In this document: positions 24,401-32,553 of the stretch, piece by piece
Layout: every line of letters starts with the position of its first letter
Numbering within the stretch: the first letter of the stretch is position 1
Assembly (NCBI RefSeq): GCF_002631205.1
Contig: NZ_PDLO01000001.1
Span: 434,001-498,000, forward strand
DNA from: Neolewinella marina
GTDB taxonomy: Bacteria; Bacteroidota; Bacteroidia; Chitinophagales; Saprospiraceae
Direction of reading: 5' to 3'
Length of the DNA: 64,000 nucleotides
Made by a program: the position numbers and the translations under genes
The notes under the pieces: generated by a model
Database searches by the model: none
Told to the model about the DNA's origin: nothing
The model's input: the letters and a program-made list of their open reading frames with translations, nothing else

Positions 24401-26005
24401 CTACCTGGCCGAGTTTATAAAGTTGAGCAATGCCCGGTCGGGGTGGTGGCGTACCACGCTCCGGGTATCGAGCATCATCGTGGTTCCGTTTTCTTCCGTG
24501 TAGGGCTCCCATTCCGGCAGGCCCTGGGTATTGGGATCACCGGTACGGGCGAAGTTGATCCAGGCCTGGCTGATCTGCGCAGCCAGCGCGTGGGCTTCCG
24601 CTCCTCCTCCCGTCATCTGCCGGCTACGGTCGATATTGTCGAAGACGAAGGGGATTTCCATACAGTGAAGCGCCTTGTATTTGCCATCAAGTATGGGAGA
24701 CTGCCAGGAGAACAGGTACATATATACCGGTGCGCCCCGCGGACGAGCCGACTTCAGATTGGCCTGGTGCACCGCCCCCGGGCGAAACATCATGTCCACG
24801 TCGATCAGATCAGTGGGACGGGTATCGTGGGGATAGGCTTCGCGCACAGCCGCGCGGTAGGCTTCCGCCCGGTCCCCGTACTGGGTGGTGAGGTAGGCAT
24901 CGATCTCTACAGCGCTGGCCCCGGACATCCCCAGGCGAATGGAAGGCATGAATTCATTCTTCGCCGTTCCGATGAGCAGGGGCACGTCGTCTGAAAGGGC
25001 CAGGGCTTCCGGGGCGTACATTTGATAGAGAAGCACGTTGCCGTCTACGCTGGGGCCCCAGCTCAGTCCGAAGGCGTGGGTAGGTGCCCCGGCGGCCCAC
25101 AGTTGTTCCTGCACCCTGGCCAGTGCCCGGCTGCCGGCGGCGGCCAGGGTATCGAAGGGTACGTTCTGGATTTCGTCAATGGTAGCCGGAGTGAGGCCCA
25201 GGTCCTCTACCACCGCTGCGGCGATGGCGCGGGTGGTCGACTGCTCCAGAATGCCCGAGCGGAAGGCCCCGCTCTGGTTCACGGCCCGGTGAAACAGGCC
25301 CCGGGCAGACGGCATCGCCATCAGCGTATTCACTTTTGCGCCGCCGCCCGACTGTCCGAAGATGGTGACGTTGTCCGGGTCGCCGCCAAAACGCTCGATG
25401 TTGTCGCGCACCCACTCCAGGGCCACCCGCATGTCGACAATGCTGTTGTTGGCGGAGGTCTGATATTTCTCTCCGTAGGCGCTCAGGTCCAGGAAACCCA
25501 GGATATTCAGACGGTGGTTGATGGAGACGACCACCACGTCGCCCCGGCGGGCCAGGTTTTCCCCGTGGTAGGAAGGCAGCTCCTGGGAGGAACCCGCCGT
25601 AAATCCACCGCCGTGGATCCAGAACATGACGGGACGCTTCTTCCCGTCGTTGAGCCCCGGGGTCCATACATTCAGCCGCAGGCAATCCTCATTGGGGTAG
25701 CCCCAATCGTGGTCAAAGACGAATTCCAGTTCATCCGCCACACTGGTGGTGGGGGTCAGCAGCGGAGCCACCGGTCCCCACGACAGCGAGCTGCGCACTG
25801 TGGTCCAGGGCTCCGGCTTGCGGGGAGCCTCGAAGCGACCGGCCTGGGCGTAGGGAATACCTTTATAGGTATAGATGCCGTCGGAAAGGTAACCCCGTAC
25901 CGGTCCGGATTCCGTTTGGGCGACGGCGATGTCTTCACCGGTGATCAATTGTGCGAAGCCAAGATTGGAGGAAACCAATAGCAGCAGGAAGAATAAGCGT
26001 TGCAT
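24401..26005 (-). CDS. Secreted type-B carboxylesterase (distal gene)
   Basis: A 534-residue alpha/beta hydrolase of the carboxylesterase/cholinesterase family, exported by a signal peptide (1-19, ending GFAQ). The nucleophile elbow reads GQSGG rather than the usual GESAG (Ser near residue 218). The oxyanion loop MFWIHGGGFTAGS, the acid in IGTAKNEFM and the His in KALHCMEIPFVFDN complete the triad. The end of the domain, WINFARTGDPN, is a family mark. It likely hydrolyses esters in the periplasm or outside. It is 26 nt from the upstream gene of the same family, to which it is clearly related but not recently duplicated. Substrate unknown. Confidence 0.93.
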   Translation of the reverse strand: MQRLFFLLLLVSSNLGFAQLITGEDIAVAQTESGPVRGYLSDGIYTYKGIPYAQAGRFEAPRKPEPWTTVRSSLSWGPVAPLLTPTTSVADELEFVFDHDWGYPNEDCLRLNVWTPGLNDGKKRPVMFWIHGGGFTAGSSQELPSYHGENLARRGDVVVVSINHRLNILGFLDLSAYGEKYQTSANNSIVDMRVALEWVRDNIERFGGDPDNVTIFGQSGGGAKVNTLMAMPSARGLFHRAVNQSGAFRSGILEQSTTRAIAAAVVEDLGLTPATIDEIQNVPFDTLAAAGSRALARVQEQLWAAGAPTHAFGLSWGPSVDGNVLLYQMYAPEALALSDDVPLLIGTAKNEFMPSIRLGMSGASAVEIDAYLTTQYGDRAEAYRAAVREAYPHDTRPTDLIDVDMMFRPGAVHQANLKSARPRGAPVYMYLFSWQSPILDGKYKALHCMEIPFVFDNIDRSRQMTGGGAEAHALAAQISQAWINFARTGDPNTQGLPEWEPYTEENGTTMMLDTRSVVRHHPDRALLNFINSAR

Positions 26006-26031
26006 GGGGAAGGATCTGGCCCGGTGGGCAG

Positions 26032-27666
26032 TTAGCGGGGAGTGTAAAAGGCGTCAAGTAATCGGTAGCGGGCGTCGTGGGGCGCCGGGATGGCTTCGGG
26101 GTCGGCGTCGATGACCATTACCGGCGGCTGCTCGTCGTCCGCCGGAGCGGAGGGCCAGTTGGGCAATTCTCCGCCATTGGGATCACCGGTCTTGACGAAA
26201 TTGGCGAAGTACTGCTGCATCTGCCGCGACACATGGTAGTCCTCTTCCGTCCAGGCGTAGTCGTCAACCAGGTGAAGGTTGCCCATGCAGTATTCGATCT
26301 CGCTGGCGTGGGGGGCACCGATGGGGCGCGGCGGCGGCGGGGCATCCTCGGTTCGCTCAACCGTGCCACCGGCCAAACCCGCCACCTTGTCCGTGTCGCG
26401 CAGTTCCGGACGGATGTGGCTGAACAGGTAGCGGTAGACGGGTTGGGAGCTGTTCTTGCGGTGGAGGTCGAACCACTTCCAGCTGCTGTACACGATGAAG
26501 CGGTCAGAGGCCAGGTCGGTGGCGGAGTGCTCGATCTGCTCGGCGTTATTATAAGGATACAGCGCCAGCACCTCCTCGGCCCGGTCGGGGAAGGCTTCCC
26601 GAACCTTCTGCTGGTAAGGTTCCGCGGCATAAGGCTGCCCCTGCATCAATGCGCCGCCGGGGATCTCGGCGGAATTCCAGCCCACCAGCAGCGGCACCTG
26701 CGCCTGTTCGCCCCGGGAAAACAGCTCCGGCAGGGTGGCGGGCAGGAAGTAGCCGTCGACGACCAGCGGAAAACCGAAGCGGCGGGACTCGACGTAGATC
26801 TGGTACAGGTCGCGGGTACTCAGCTTCCGCAACTCGGCCAGGCTGCCGTATCCCGCCTGCTCGGCGAAGGCTTTGCCGGTCGCCTCGGCCTCCGCCAGGG
26901 GAACCGGGGGCAAGGTAGGGTGAATGCCCGCCCCACTCTCTCCAATGGCGCCGTGAATCAGGTCACGGGACAGCGGACTGGCCATCTGGGCGCTCACCGA
27001 GATAGAGCCCGCGGACTCTCCGGCGATGGTGACCCGACCGGGATCTCCCCCGAAGGCGGCAATGTTGTCGTGTACCCATTGCAGGGCGGCCTGCTGGTCG
27101 AGCAAGCCATAATTGCCGGACGCACCGTAGGGGGCCTCGGCACTCAGCTCGGGGTGAGCCAGGAAGCCGAAGATGTTGAGCCGGTAGTTCACGGTGACCA
27201 CCACCATACGCTGCTTCGCCATGCTGCGCCCATCGTAACGGGGCTCGGAACCGTCGCCGGCCACGAAACCGCCGCCGTAGAAGTACACCAACACGGGCAG
27301 CGGTGAGGAATTGCGAGTGGCGGGCGACCAGACGTTGAGGTAGAGGCAGTCCTCACTCATCCCGTCTGACCGGAAATCCATGTCGCCAAAGACCGGCGGC
27401 TGCACGGCGCGGGGACCGAACGCCCTGGCTTCCCGCACGCCTTCCCACGGCCGTACCGGCTGGGGCGCCTTCCAGCGGAGTTCCCCCACCGGCGGCTGGG
27501 CAAATGGAATACCCAGATAAGACTGGATGCCGTCGTGGACGTTGAAACTGCCCTCCACTATGCCCGACCGGGTAGTGACCCGGTGCGGAAAGGCGTCGTT
27601 GTCCTGGGCGAAGGTCGAAGTAAAGGGCATTAGCAGCAGTAATAGTAGCGCGGGAATGAGTGGCAT
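26032..27666 (-). CDS. Secreted type-B carboxylesterase (proximal gene)
   Basis: A 544-residue member of the same family with a signal peptide (1-20, ending TFAQ). GESAG (Ser near 223) is canonical; VYFYGGGFVAGDGS forms the oxyanion loop, VGWNSAEIPGG holds the acid and PHASEIEYCMGNL the His. FVKTGDPNGGELPNWP is typical of the C-terminal part. The N-terminal VEGSFNVHDGIQSYLGIPFAQPPVGELRWKAPQ is diagnostic of type-B carboxylesterases. With the next gene it forms a two-gene operon transcribed away from the NUDIX regulator; the 175-nt gap between them carries a palindrome that could control both directions. Natural substrate unknown; pNB-esterase-like activity is expected. Confidence 0.94.
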   Translation of the reverse strand: MPLIPALLLLLLMPFTSTFAQDNDAFPHRVTTRSGIVEGSFNVHDGIQSYLGIPFAQPPVGELRWKAPQPVRPWEGVREARAFGPRAVQPPVFGDMDFRSDGMSEDCLYLNVWSPATRNSSPLPVLVYFYGGGFVAGDGSEPRYDGRSMAKQRMVVVTVNYRLNIFGFLAHPELSAEAPYGASGNYGLLDQQAALQWVHDNIAAFGGDPGRVTIAGESAGSISVSAQMASPLSRDLIHGAIGESGAGIHPTLPPVPLAEAEATGKAFAEQAGYGSLAELRKLSTRDLYQIYVESRRFGFPLVVDGYFLPATLPELFSRGEQAQVPLLVGWNSAEIPGGALMQGQPYAAEPYQQKVREAFPDRAEEVLALYPYNNAEQIEHSATDLASDRFIVYSSWKWFDLHRKNSSQPVYRYLFSHIRPELRDTDKVAGLAGGTVERTEDAPPPPRPIGAPHASEIEYCMGNLHLVDDYAWTEEDYHVSRQMQQYFANFVKTGDPNGGELPNWPSAPADDEQPPVMVIDADPEAIPAPHDARYRLLDAFYTPR

Positions 27667-27762
27667 GGCAATGTGTCAGGTGTAATTTGATCCAGGTGCT
27701 GGGGGTTTTGTACATCGCTGTAGCAACCAGCCCCGGGGCACGACCGCGAACAAGGTATTCGC

Positions 27763-27785
27763 TATTGTCGCACTTTGAGACAATA
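27763..27785. promoter_or_regulatory. Candidate operator between carboxylesterase and NUDIX regulator
   Basis: TATTGTC (27763-27769), 9-nt spacer, GACAATA (27779-27785): a perfect 7-bp inverted repeat in the divergent gap. NrtR-type NUDIX regulators commonly bind such palindromes next to their own gene. Confidence 0.5.
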
Positions 27786-27841
27786 ATAAGGAATTCGCCG
27801 GACTGCCAAGAAAAACATCCGGCTTTTGATACCTTGACGGC

Positions 27842-28561
27842 ATGCAGGCGCCTCCTCCCGATGACTACCTCCCCCACCTGGCCTACGACTCCGTCGTATT
27901 CGGATTCTCCGGGGAGCAGCTGAAGATCCTGATCATGGAGTACCACCAGACCAAGTGGTTCGCCCTGCCGGGGGGCTTCGTGGGCCGCGACGAGAACCTC
28001 AATGATGCGGTCCGCCGGGGGCTGAGCGAACGCACGGGGCTCGACGATGTATACCTGGAGCAGTTTTACACTTTTGGGGACGCGGACCGCTTTCGCCCCG
28101 CGGTTATGGATGCCATCCTGAAGGCCAACGACCTGGTGGTTCCACCGGACCACTGGCTGCTCGACCGCTTCATTTCGGTGGCCTACTACGCCCTGATCGA
28201 TTACAACACGGTGGTACCCCGCCCCGACGCCCTGTCGGATTCCATCAACTGGTACGCCCTGGACGAACTCCCTCCCCTGCTGTTCGACCACGAGAAGATC
28301 GTCCGCCGGGCCCTGCAAACCCTCCGGGAAAACCTGGGCAAGAAACTGGTGGGCATGAACCTGCTTCCGCCCCTGTTCACCATGAAGGAACTGCAGCGGG
28401 TGTACGAGGCCATCCTGGGAGAAAAGCTGAGTCGGAGCAGCTTCCAGCGCAAGATGCTGGCGTCCGGCCTCCTCGAGCGACGGGAAAAACGACTGCTGGG
28501 TGGGGCCCATAAGGCACCTTACCAGTACCGTTTCCGCAGGGAAAGCGAGGAAATCGGTTAA
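27842..28561 (+). CDS. NrtR-like transcriptional regulator with degenerate NUDIX domain
   Basis: A 239-residue protein. Residues about 15-150 are a NUDIX fold; the motif region GFVGRDENLNDAVRRGLSERTGL keeps GX5E but has Gly and Arg in place of catalytic Glu residues (RG..SER instead of RE..EE). Residues about 165-235 are a winged helix-turn-helix (MKELQRVYEAILGEKLSRSSFQRKMLASGLL and a basic wing). This arrangement is that of NrtR/AraR-type sugar or nucleotide-sugar sensing repressors, not of hydrolases. It is divergent from the carboxylesterases and precedes an aldo/keto reductase by 62 nt, so these are candidate targets. The ATG at 27842 is the only sensible start. Ligand unknown. Confidence 0.87.
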   Translation: MQAPPPDDYLPHLAYDSVVFGFSGEQLKILIMEYHQTKWFALPGGFVGRDENLNDAVRRGLSERTGLDDVYLEQFYTFGDADRFRPAVMDAILKANDLVVPPDHWLLDRFISVAYYALIDYNTVVPRPDALSDSINWYALDELPPLLFDHEKIVRRALQTLRENLGKKLVGMNLLPPLFTMKELQRVYEAILGEKLSRSSFQRKMLASGLLERREKRLLGGAHKAPYQYRFRRESEEIG

Positions 28562-28623
28562 TCGTAGGCGCAAGCAGAAGGGGTTGCGCTGAAACTTTAT
28601 CCTTTCGGGGCGTTACAGGGGGC

Positions 28624-29685
28624 ATGGAAATAAAGAATTACAACAGCGGGATGCGGTACGGACCCTTTGGCCCTACCGATTGGCAGGTATCGAAGCTTTG
28701 TCTGGGCACGATGACGTTCGGCCAGCAAAACACGGAGGAGGAAGGTCACCGGCAACTGGACTACGCCCTAGAGCGGGGCATCAACCTCATCGACACGGCC
28801 GAGATGTACTCCGTACCCCCGCGGCCGGAAACCCAGGGCAGCACCGAGCGGATTATCGGTACCTGGATTCGTGCCCGTAACCAGCGCGACCGCTTTTACC
28901 TGGCCACCAAGATTGCGGGTCCCGGCAAAATGGCCGCCCACATCCGCCCGGACCTTGGCTTCGGCCGCGCGCAGTTGCGGGAAGCCATCGGCAAGAGCCT
29001 GGACCGGCTGCAGACCGATTACGTAGACCTCTACCAACTTCACTGGCCGGAACGGGAAACCAACTTCTTCGGGCAGCGCGGGCTCCAGGAGCTCGACGGC
29101 TGGGAAGACAACTTCCAGGAGATGATGGAAGCCCTGCAGGAACTGCAACGGGAAGGACTGATCCGGGAATGGGGCATGAGCAACGAAACGCCCTGGGGAC
29201 TGATGCACGCCCTGCACCTGGCCGACAAGCACGGTCTGCCCCGCCCGGTAAGCATTCAGAACCCCTACAGCCTGCTGGCCCGCGGCTTTGAAGTCGGCCT
29301 GGCGGAAGTCTGCCTGCGGGAAAAGGTGGCGGGTTTCCCCTACTCCCCCCTGGCCATGGGCAGGCTGACGGGCAAGTACCTGCGGGGGGAGGATACCCCC
29401 AACAGCCGTCTGAACCAATTCACCCACTATACCCGCTACAACAGCGACAACTGCCTGGAGGCCACCAGAGCCTACGCCGAAGTGGCCGAAAAGCACGGCC
29501 TGAACATGGGACAGATGGCGCTGGCCTTCGTCACCGACCGGCCCTTCAATCAGAGTAACATCATCGGAGCGACCAGTCTGGAGCAACTCAAGGAGAACAT
29601 CGACAGCATCAACCTGCGGCTGTCCGAAGAGGTGCTGACTGATCTGGAGAAGGTACAGGCGGCATTTCCCAATCCTGCCGTGTAA
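28624..29685 (+). CDS. Aldo/keto reductase (Tas-like)
   Basis: A 353-residue NADPH-dependent TIM-barrel oxidoreductase. Catalytic residues are visible: Asp and Tyr in NLIDTAEMYSVP, Lys in YLATKIAG, His in YQLHWPERETNFFGQ. The last phrase and length place it with the Tas subgroup (aldo/keto reductases of about 345 residues). The C-terminal cofactor site SNIIGATSLEQLKENI is intact. A second ATG, nine codons in, would also fit the family start (MRYGPFGPTDWQVSKLCLGTMTFG). It is 62 nt after the NUDIX regulator on the same strand and probably co-transcribed with it. The substrate is not known; many members act on small aldehydes or sugars. Confidence 0.93.
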   Translation: MEIKNYNSGMRYGPFGPTDWQVSKLCLGTMTFGQQNTEEEGHRQLDYALERGINLIDTAEMYSVPPRPETQGSTERIIGTWIRARNQRDRFYLATKIAGPGKMAAHIRPDLGFGRAQLREAIGKSLDRLQTDYVDLYQLHWPERETNFFGQRGLQELDGWEDNFQEMMEALQELQREGLIREWGMSNETPWGLMHALHLADKHGLPRPVSIQNPYSLLARGFEVGLAEVCLREKVAGFPYSPLAMGRLTGKYLRGEDTPNSRLNQFTHYTRYNSDNCLEATRAYAEVAEKHGLNMGQMALAFVTDRPFNQSNIIGATSLEQLKENIDSINLRLSEEVLTDLEKVQAAFPNPAV

Positions 29686-30073
29686 TGGTTCTAACTATTC
29701 GATAACCACCAACCGCTCGGTGAGCTGTTCCGCGGGAAGCAGCCCGGGCGGTTACGTGTTAAACCACAGCGCGCAGCAATTCCCGCCAATGGAATAACTT
29801 GTTAAAACTTCCGCCGGATCTTCGTTTAAATGTGCTGAACCGCACAATAAACCGGCCCGCACTGCTTTTGCCGCCTCTTTTTCCTGTAATAGCACTAACC
29901 AGCTACGGATCGCGTTAGTGCCATAGAGCGGTTGTTGGCCCAGCCATCAGTCGCTACGTTTTGCCAGTCCCAGTACAACCACGGTGTCCTCACTCATTAT
30001 TCAGCCCGGGCGCGTAACCCTGACGGGAAGTAATCTTCCCGCCGTAGTTTCACGCCCTACCCATCCCCCCAGT
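29686..30073. other. Intergenic region upstream of the GH130 gene
   Basis: No gene is seen in these 388 bases. They hold a probable promoter on the plus strand (TTG at 29932-29934, 20-nt spacer, TACGTTTT at 29955-29962, 7 of 8 to TAnnTTTG) and a hairpin CGGGAAG-TAAT-CTTCCCG at 30024-30041 that would lie in the GH130 leader. A GTG in frame with GH130 occurs at 29984, but the stretch to 30074 has third-position GC near chance and is probably leader. Confidence 0.55.
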
Positions 30074-31543
30074 ATGCAGTTACCCGTAGAGCGCAAGCCC
30101 CTGCGCATGTATGGCGATTCCAGCCGCGTGATCGGCCGGTTCTTTTGGGCCGGCAAAAGCCGGGCCTACCAACTCATCGACCGGATCATCGACCTGGACG
30201 AACAGGAGACCCACGACAGCCTGATGCGCACCCTGAGGGACTTCGCGCGCCGCCACCGCAATACCATTGGCATCTACCGCCGCCACCTCAATGCCGCCCT
30301 TGAACGGGTGCCCGAGCAGCGGGAGAAAGTACTGGCCCTGAGCGAGGAAAAACAGGCCCTGATCGGGGCCTACTTTACCCACGAGTACAGCATCGAATCT
30401 GCGGCCTTTTTCAACCCCTCGGTGGTACCCGCCCTCGACCAGACGGGCCTCCAGGAAGGGCAGATGCGCATCGTGATGAGCATGCGGGCCGTAGGTGAAG
30501 GGCATACCTCAAGCATCGTCTTCCGCAACATCATTCTAGATGCGGACAACAATCCCCTGGCCGAACCCACCAATCCCTTTGTCGGGTTGGCCGAAAGGAT
30601 CTACTACTCCAAGTACACCAAGGAGGCGTTCTACGAGCGGTGCCACTCCCGCGAATCCATCAACGAGGAAGTGTACAACCAGCTGGTCGGGGACCTGCCC
30701 GACAACTTCAACCACCGGGAGCTTTACGAACGCTACTGGGCCCTCTGGAACGAATACGCCGAGGAAAGTCCGGAACGCGACCAGCTCAACCAGTTGATGA
30801 CGGTCGCCGACCGCTACTACGAGCTCCACTTCAGCCTGGATACCGACATCAGCGAGCGGGTGCTCTACCCCATGATCGACTTCGAGATGAAAGGGATGGA
30901 GGACGCCCGCTTCCTGCAGTTCGTCAACGACGACGGCAGCAAGATCTACTACGGCACCTACACGGCCTACAACGGCAAGCAGATACGGCCGATGATCATC
31001 GAAACCGAGGATTTCTACAGCTTCGTCATCCGGCCCGTCTACGGCGACGCCGCGGTAAACAAGAACCACGCCATCTTCCCCCGCAAGATCAACGGTAAGT
31101 ACTATGTGCTATGTCGGGTAGACGGCATCAACAACTACATCATCAGCAGCGACCGGCTGCAGGTGTGGGACGATGCGGTGAAGCTCACCGAGCCCAAATT
31201 CCCCTGGCAACTCTACCAGGTGGGCAACTGCGGCGCCCCGATAGAAACCGACAAGGGCTGGCTGGTGATCACCCACGGCGTAGGCCCCATGCGGCGCTAT
31301 AGCCTGGGGGCCATGCTGCTGGACCTGGACGACCCCACCCAGGTGATCGGTCAGCTCCAGGAGCCTCTAATCAGTCCGCTCGACGACGAGCGGGAAGGCT
31401 ACGTACCCAACGTGGTCTACAGCTGCGGCAGCATCATCCACAACGGAGAACTGTTCATCCCCTACGGCATCAGCGACGAGGCCGCCCGCTTCGCTACGGT
31501 AAACCTGGAAACCCTGCTGAACACCCTGCTCAAGCAGGGCTAG
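30074..31543 (+). CDS. GH130-family glycoside phosphorylase/hydrolase-like protein
   Basis: A 489-residue protein of the five-bladed beta-propeller GH130 group (beta-mannoside phosphorylases and related hydrolases). The opening RKPLRMYGDSSRVIGRFFWAG is typical of a long GH130 subgroup with an extra N-terminal helical region (about 25-110). The propeller begins near ESAAFFNPSVVPALDQ. Later blades show YYGTYTAYNGKQIRPMIIETEDF, NHAIFPRKINGKYYVLCRVDG, GNCGAPIETDKGWLVITHGVGPMRRYSLGAMLLD and the end VVYSCGSIIHNGELFIPYGISDEAARFATV, including the phosphate-region His and Arg. The gene converges on two GT4 genes with a 4-nt overlap of stops. The trio suggests a made-and-recycled mannose-type glycan. 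Start at 30074 is chosen over GTG 29984 on codon bias and family match. Confidence 0.88.
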   Translation: MQLPVERKPLRMYGDSSRVIGRFFWAGKSRAYQLIDRIIDLDEQETHDSLMRTLRDFARRHRNTIGIYRRHLNAALERVPEQREKVLALSEEKQALIGAYFTHEYSIESAAFFNPSVVPALDQTGLQEGQMRIVMSMRAVGEGHTSSIVFRNIILDADNNPLAEPTNPFVGLAERIYYSKYTKEAFYERCHSRESINEEVYNQLVGDLPDNFNHRELYERYWALWNEYAEESPERDQLNQLMTVADRYYELHFSLDTDISERVLYPMIDFEMKGMEDARFLQFVNDDGSKIYYGTYTAYNGKQIRPMIIETEDFYSFVIRPVYGDAAVNKNHAIFPRKINGKYYVLCRVDGINNYIISSDRLQVWDDAVKLTEPKFPWQLYQVGNCGAPIETDKGWLVITHGVGPMRRYSLGAMLLDLDDPTQVIGQLQEPLISPLDDEREGYVPNVVYSCGSIIHNGELFIPYGISDEAARFATVNLETLLNTLLKQG

Positions 31544-32553
31544 GCCCGGGCCAAAATGGTCTGGTACACGTCGATGTAGTTGTCCACCATCACCTCCACG
31601 CTGAAGCGGTCGCGGGCCACCTCGGCCACGAAGAAGCGGTCGAGATCGGTGATGCAGCCCACCAGGTCGGCCGCCTCCTCTACGCTATCCGTGAGGTAAC
31701 CCGTCCGGCCGTGGTCGATCAGCTCGGGCATGGACCCGCGGTCGAAGGCGATGACGGGGGTGCCCGTTACCATGCTTTCCGCCACGCTGAGTCCGAAGGG
31801 CTCGTCAAAGGAGATGGGGTGCAAGAGCGCGTGAGCTCCACCCAGGATGCGGTCGCGATCGGCCGGCCCAACATTACCCAGGTAGCGCACGGACTCGTCG
31901 TCGATGTGGGGAGCAACCCGCTCGTCGAAGTAGCGGTGATCCTGGATCAGGCCCGCGATCCATAGCGGCATCCTGGCGCGGCGGGCGATGGCAATGGCTT
32001 CGGCCGTACCCTTTTCGGGGTGGATCCGCCCGAAGTAAAGCAGGTAGTGCCCCGGTCGGTCGCGGAAGGTGAACTGCCGGGTATCGACCCCATTGTAAAC
32101 AGTGGCGATATAGTCCAGGCGCTCGTCGCGGTTGGCGTTGCTGATGGATACGTAGTCGGTGGTGTCGTTGTACTTCTGGTACACTGGCACGATATGCTCA
32201 CTGCTGAAGCCGTGGACCGTCGTCACCATGGGAGGAGAGATCAGGGGGCTGTATCCGAGGGGCATAAAATCGAACTGATTGTGTACAATATCAAAGTCGG
32301 CGGCGGCCTGCATGACTTGGCCGATGTGCAGGTACTCCAGCACCTTGGGATCCTGCCCCTCCCGCTCGGCGTAGCCGGCCGGAACCGTGGCGACCAGCTT
32401 TCCCGCCGTACGGCTGCTGCCGGTAGCGAAAAGGGTGACGTCGATGCCCCTTTGCACCAGTCCTTCGGTGAGGTGACTGGTCACCTGCTCCCAGGGGCCG
32501 TAGGCGGCAGGTGGTGTTGACCAGGCGATGGGCGCCAGCATGGCTACCCTCAT
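31540..32553 (-). CDS. Glycosyltransferase family 4 protein
   Basis: A 337-residue GT-B enzyme without membrane segments. The N-terminal domain has the donor-domain opening MLAPIAWSTPPAAYGPWEQVTSHLTEGL. The C-terminal domain has YLLYFGRIHPEKGTAEAIAIARRA and the nucleotide-sugar motif LLHPISFDEPFGLSVAESMVTGTPVIAFDRGSMPELI, with the EX7E-type Glu pair. It starts within the last 4 nt of the larger GT gene (ATGA), so both are translated together. This subgroup is seen paired with the 780-residue GT and with long GH130 proteins in Bacteroidota and some Proteobacteria. Donor and acceptor unknown; GDP-mannose is a reasonable guess because GH130 acts on mannosides. Confidence 0.9.
   Translation of the reverse strand: MRVAMLAPIAWSTPPAAYGPWEQVTSHLTEGLVQRGIDVTLFATGSSRTAGKLVATVPAGYAEREGQDPKVLEYLHIGQVMQAAADFDIVHNQFDFMPLGYSPLISPPMVTTVHGFSSEHIVPVYQKYNDTTDYVSISNANRDERLDYIATVYNGVDTRQFTFRDRPGHYLLYFGRIHPEKGTAEAIAIARRARMPLWIAGLIQDHRYFDERVAPHIDDESVRYLGNVGPADRDRILGGAHALLHPISFDEPFGLSVAESMVTGTPVIAFDRGSMPELIDHGRTGYLTDSVEEAADLVGCITDLDRFFVAEVARDRFSVEVMVDNYIDVYQTILARA

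Noticed and set aside
29984..30073. A GTG start giving the GH130 protein 30 more residues.
   Set aside because: The extra stretch lacks the strong GC3 bias of the gene and contains a hairpin; family starts fit the ATG at 30074. Not fully excluded, because a promoter-like TTG-N20-TACGTTTT lies just before it.
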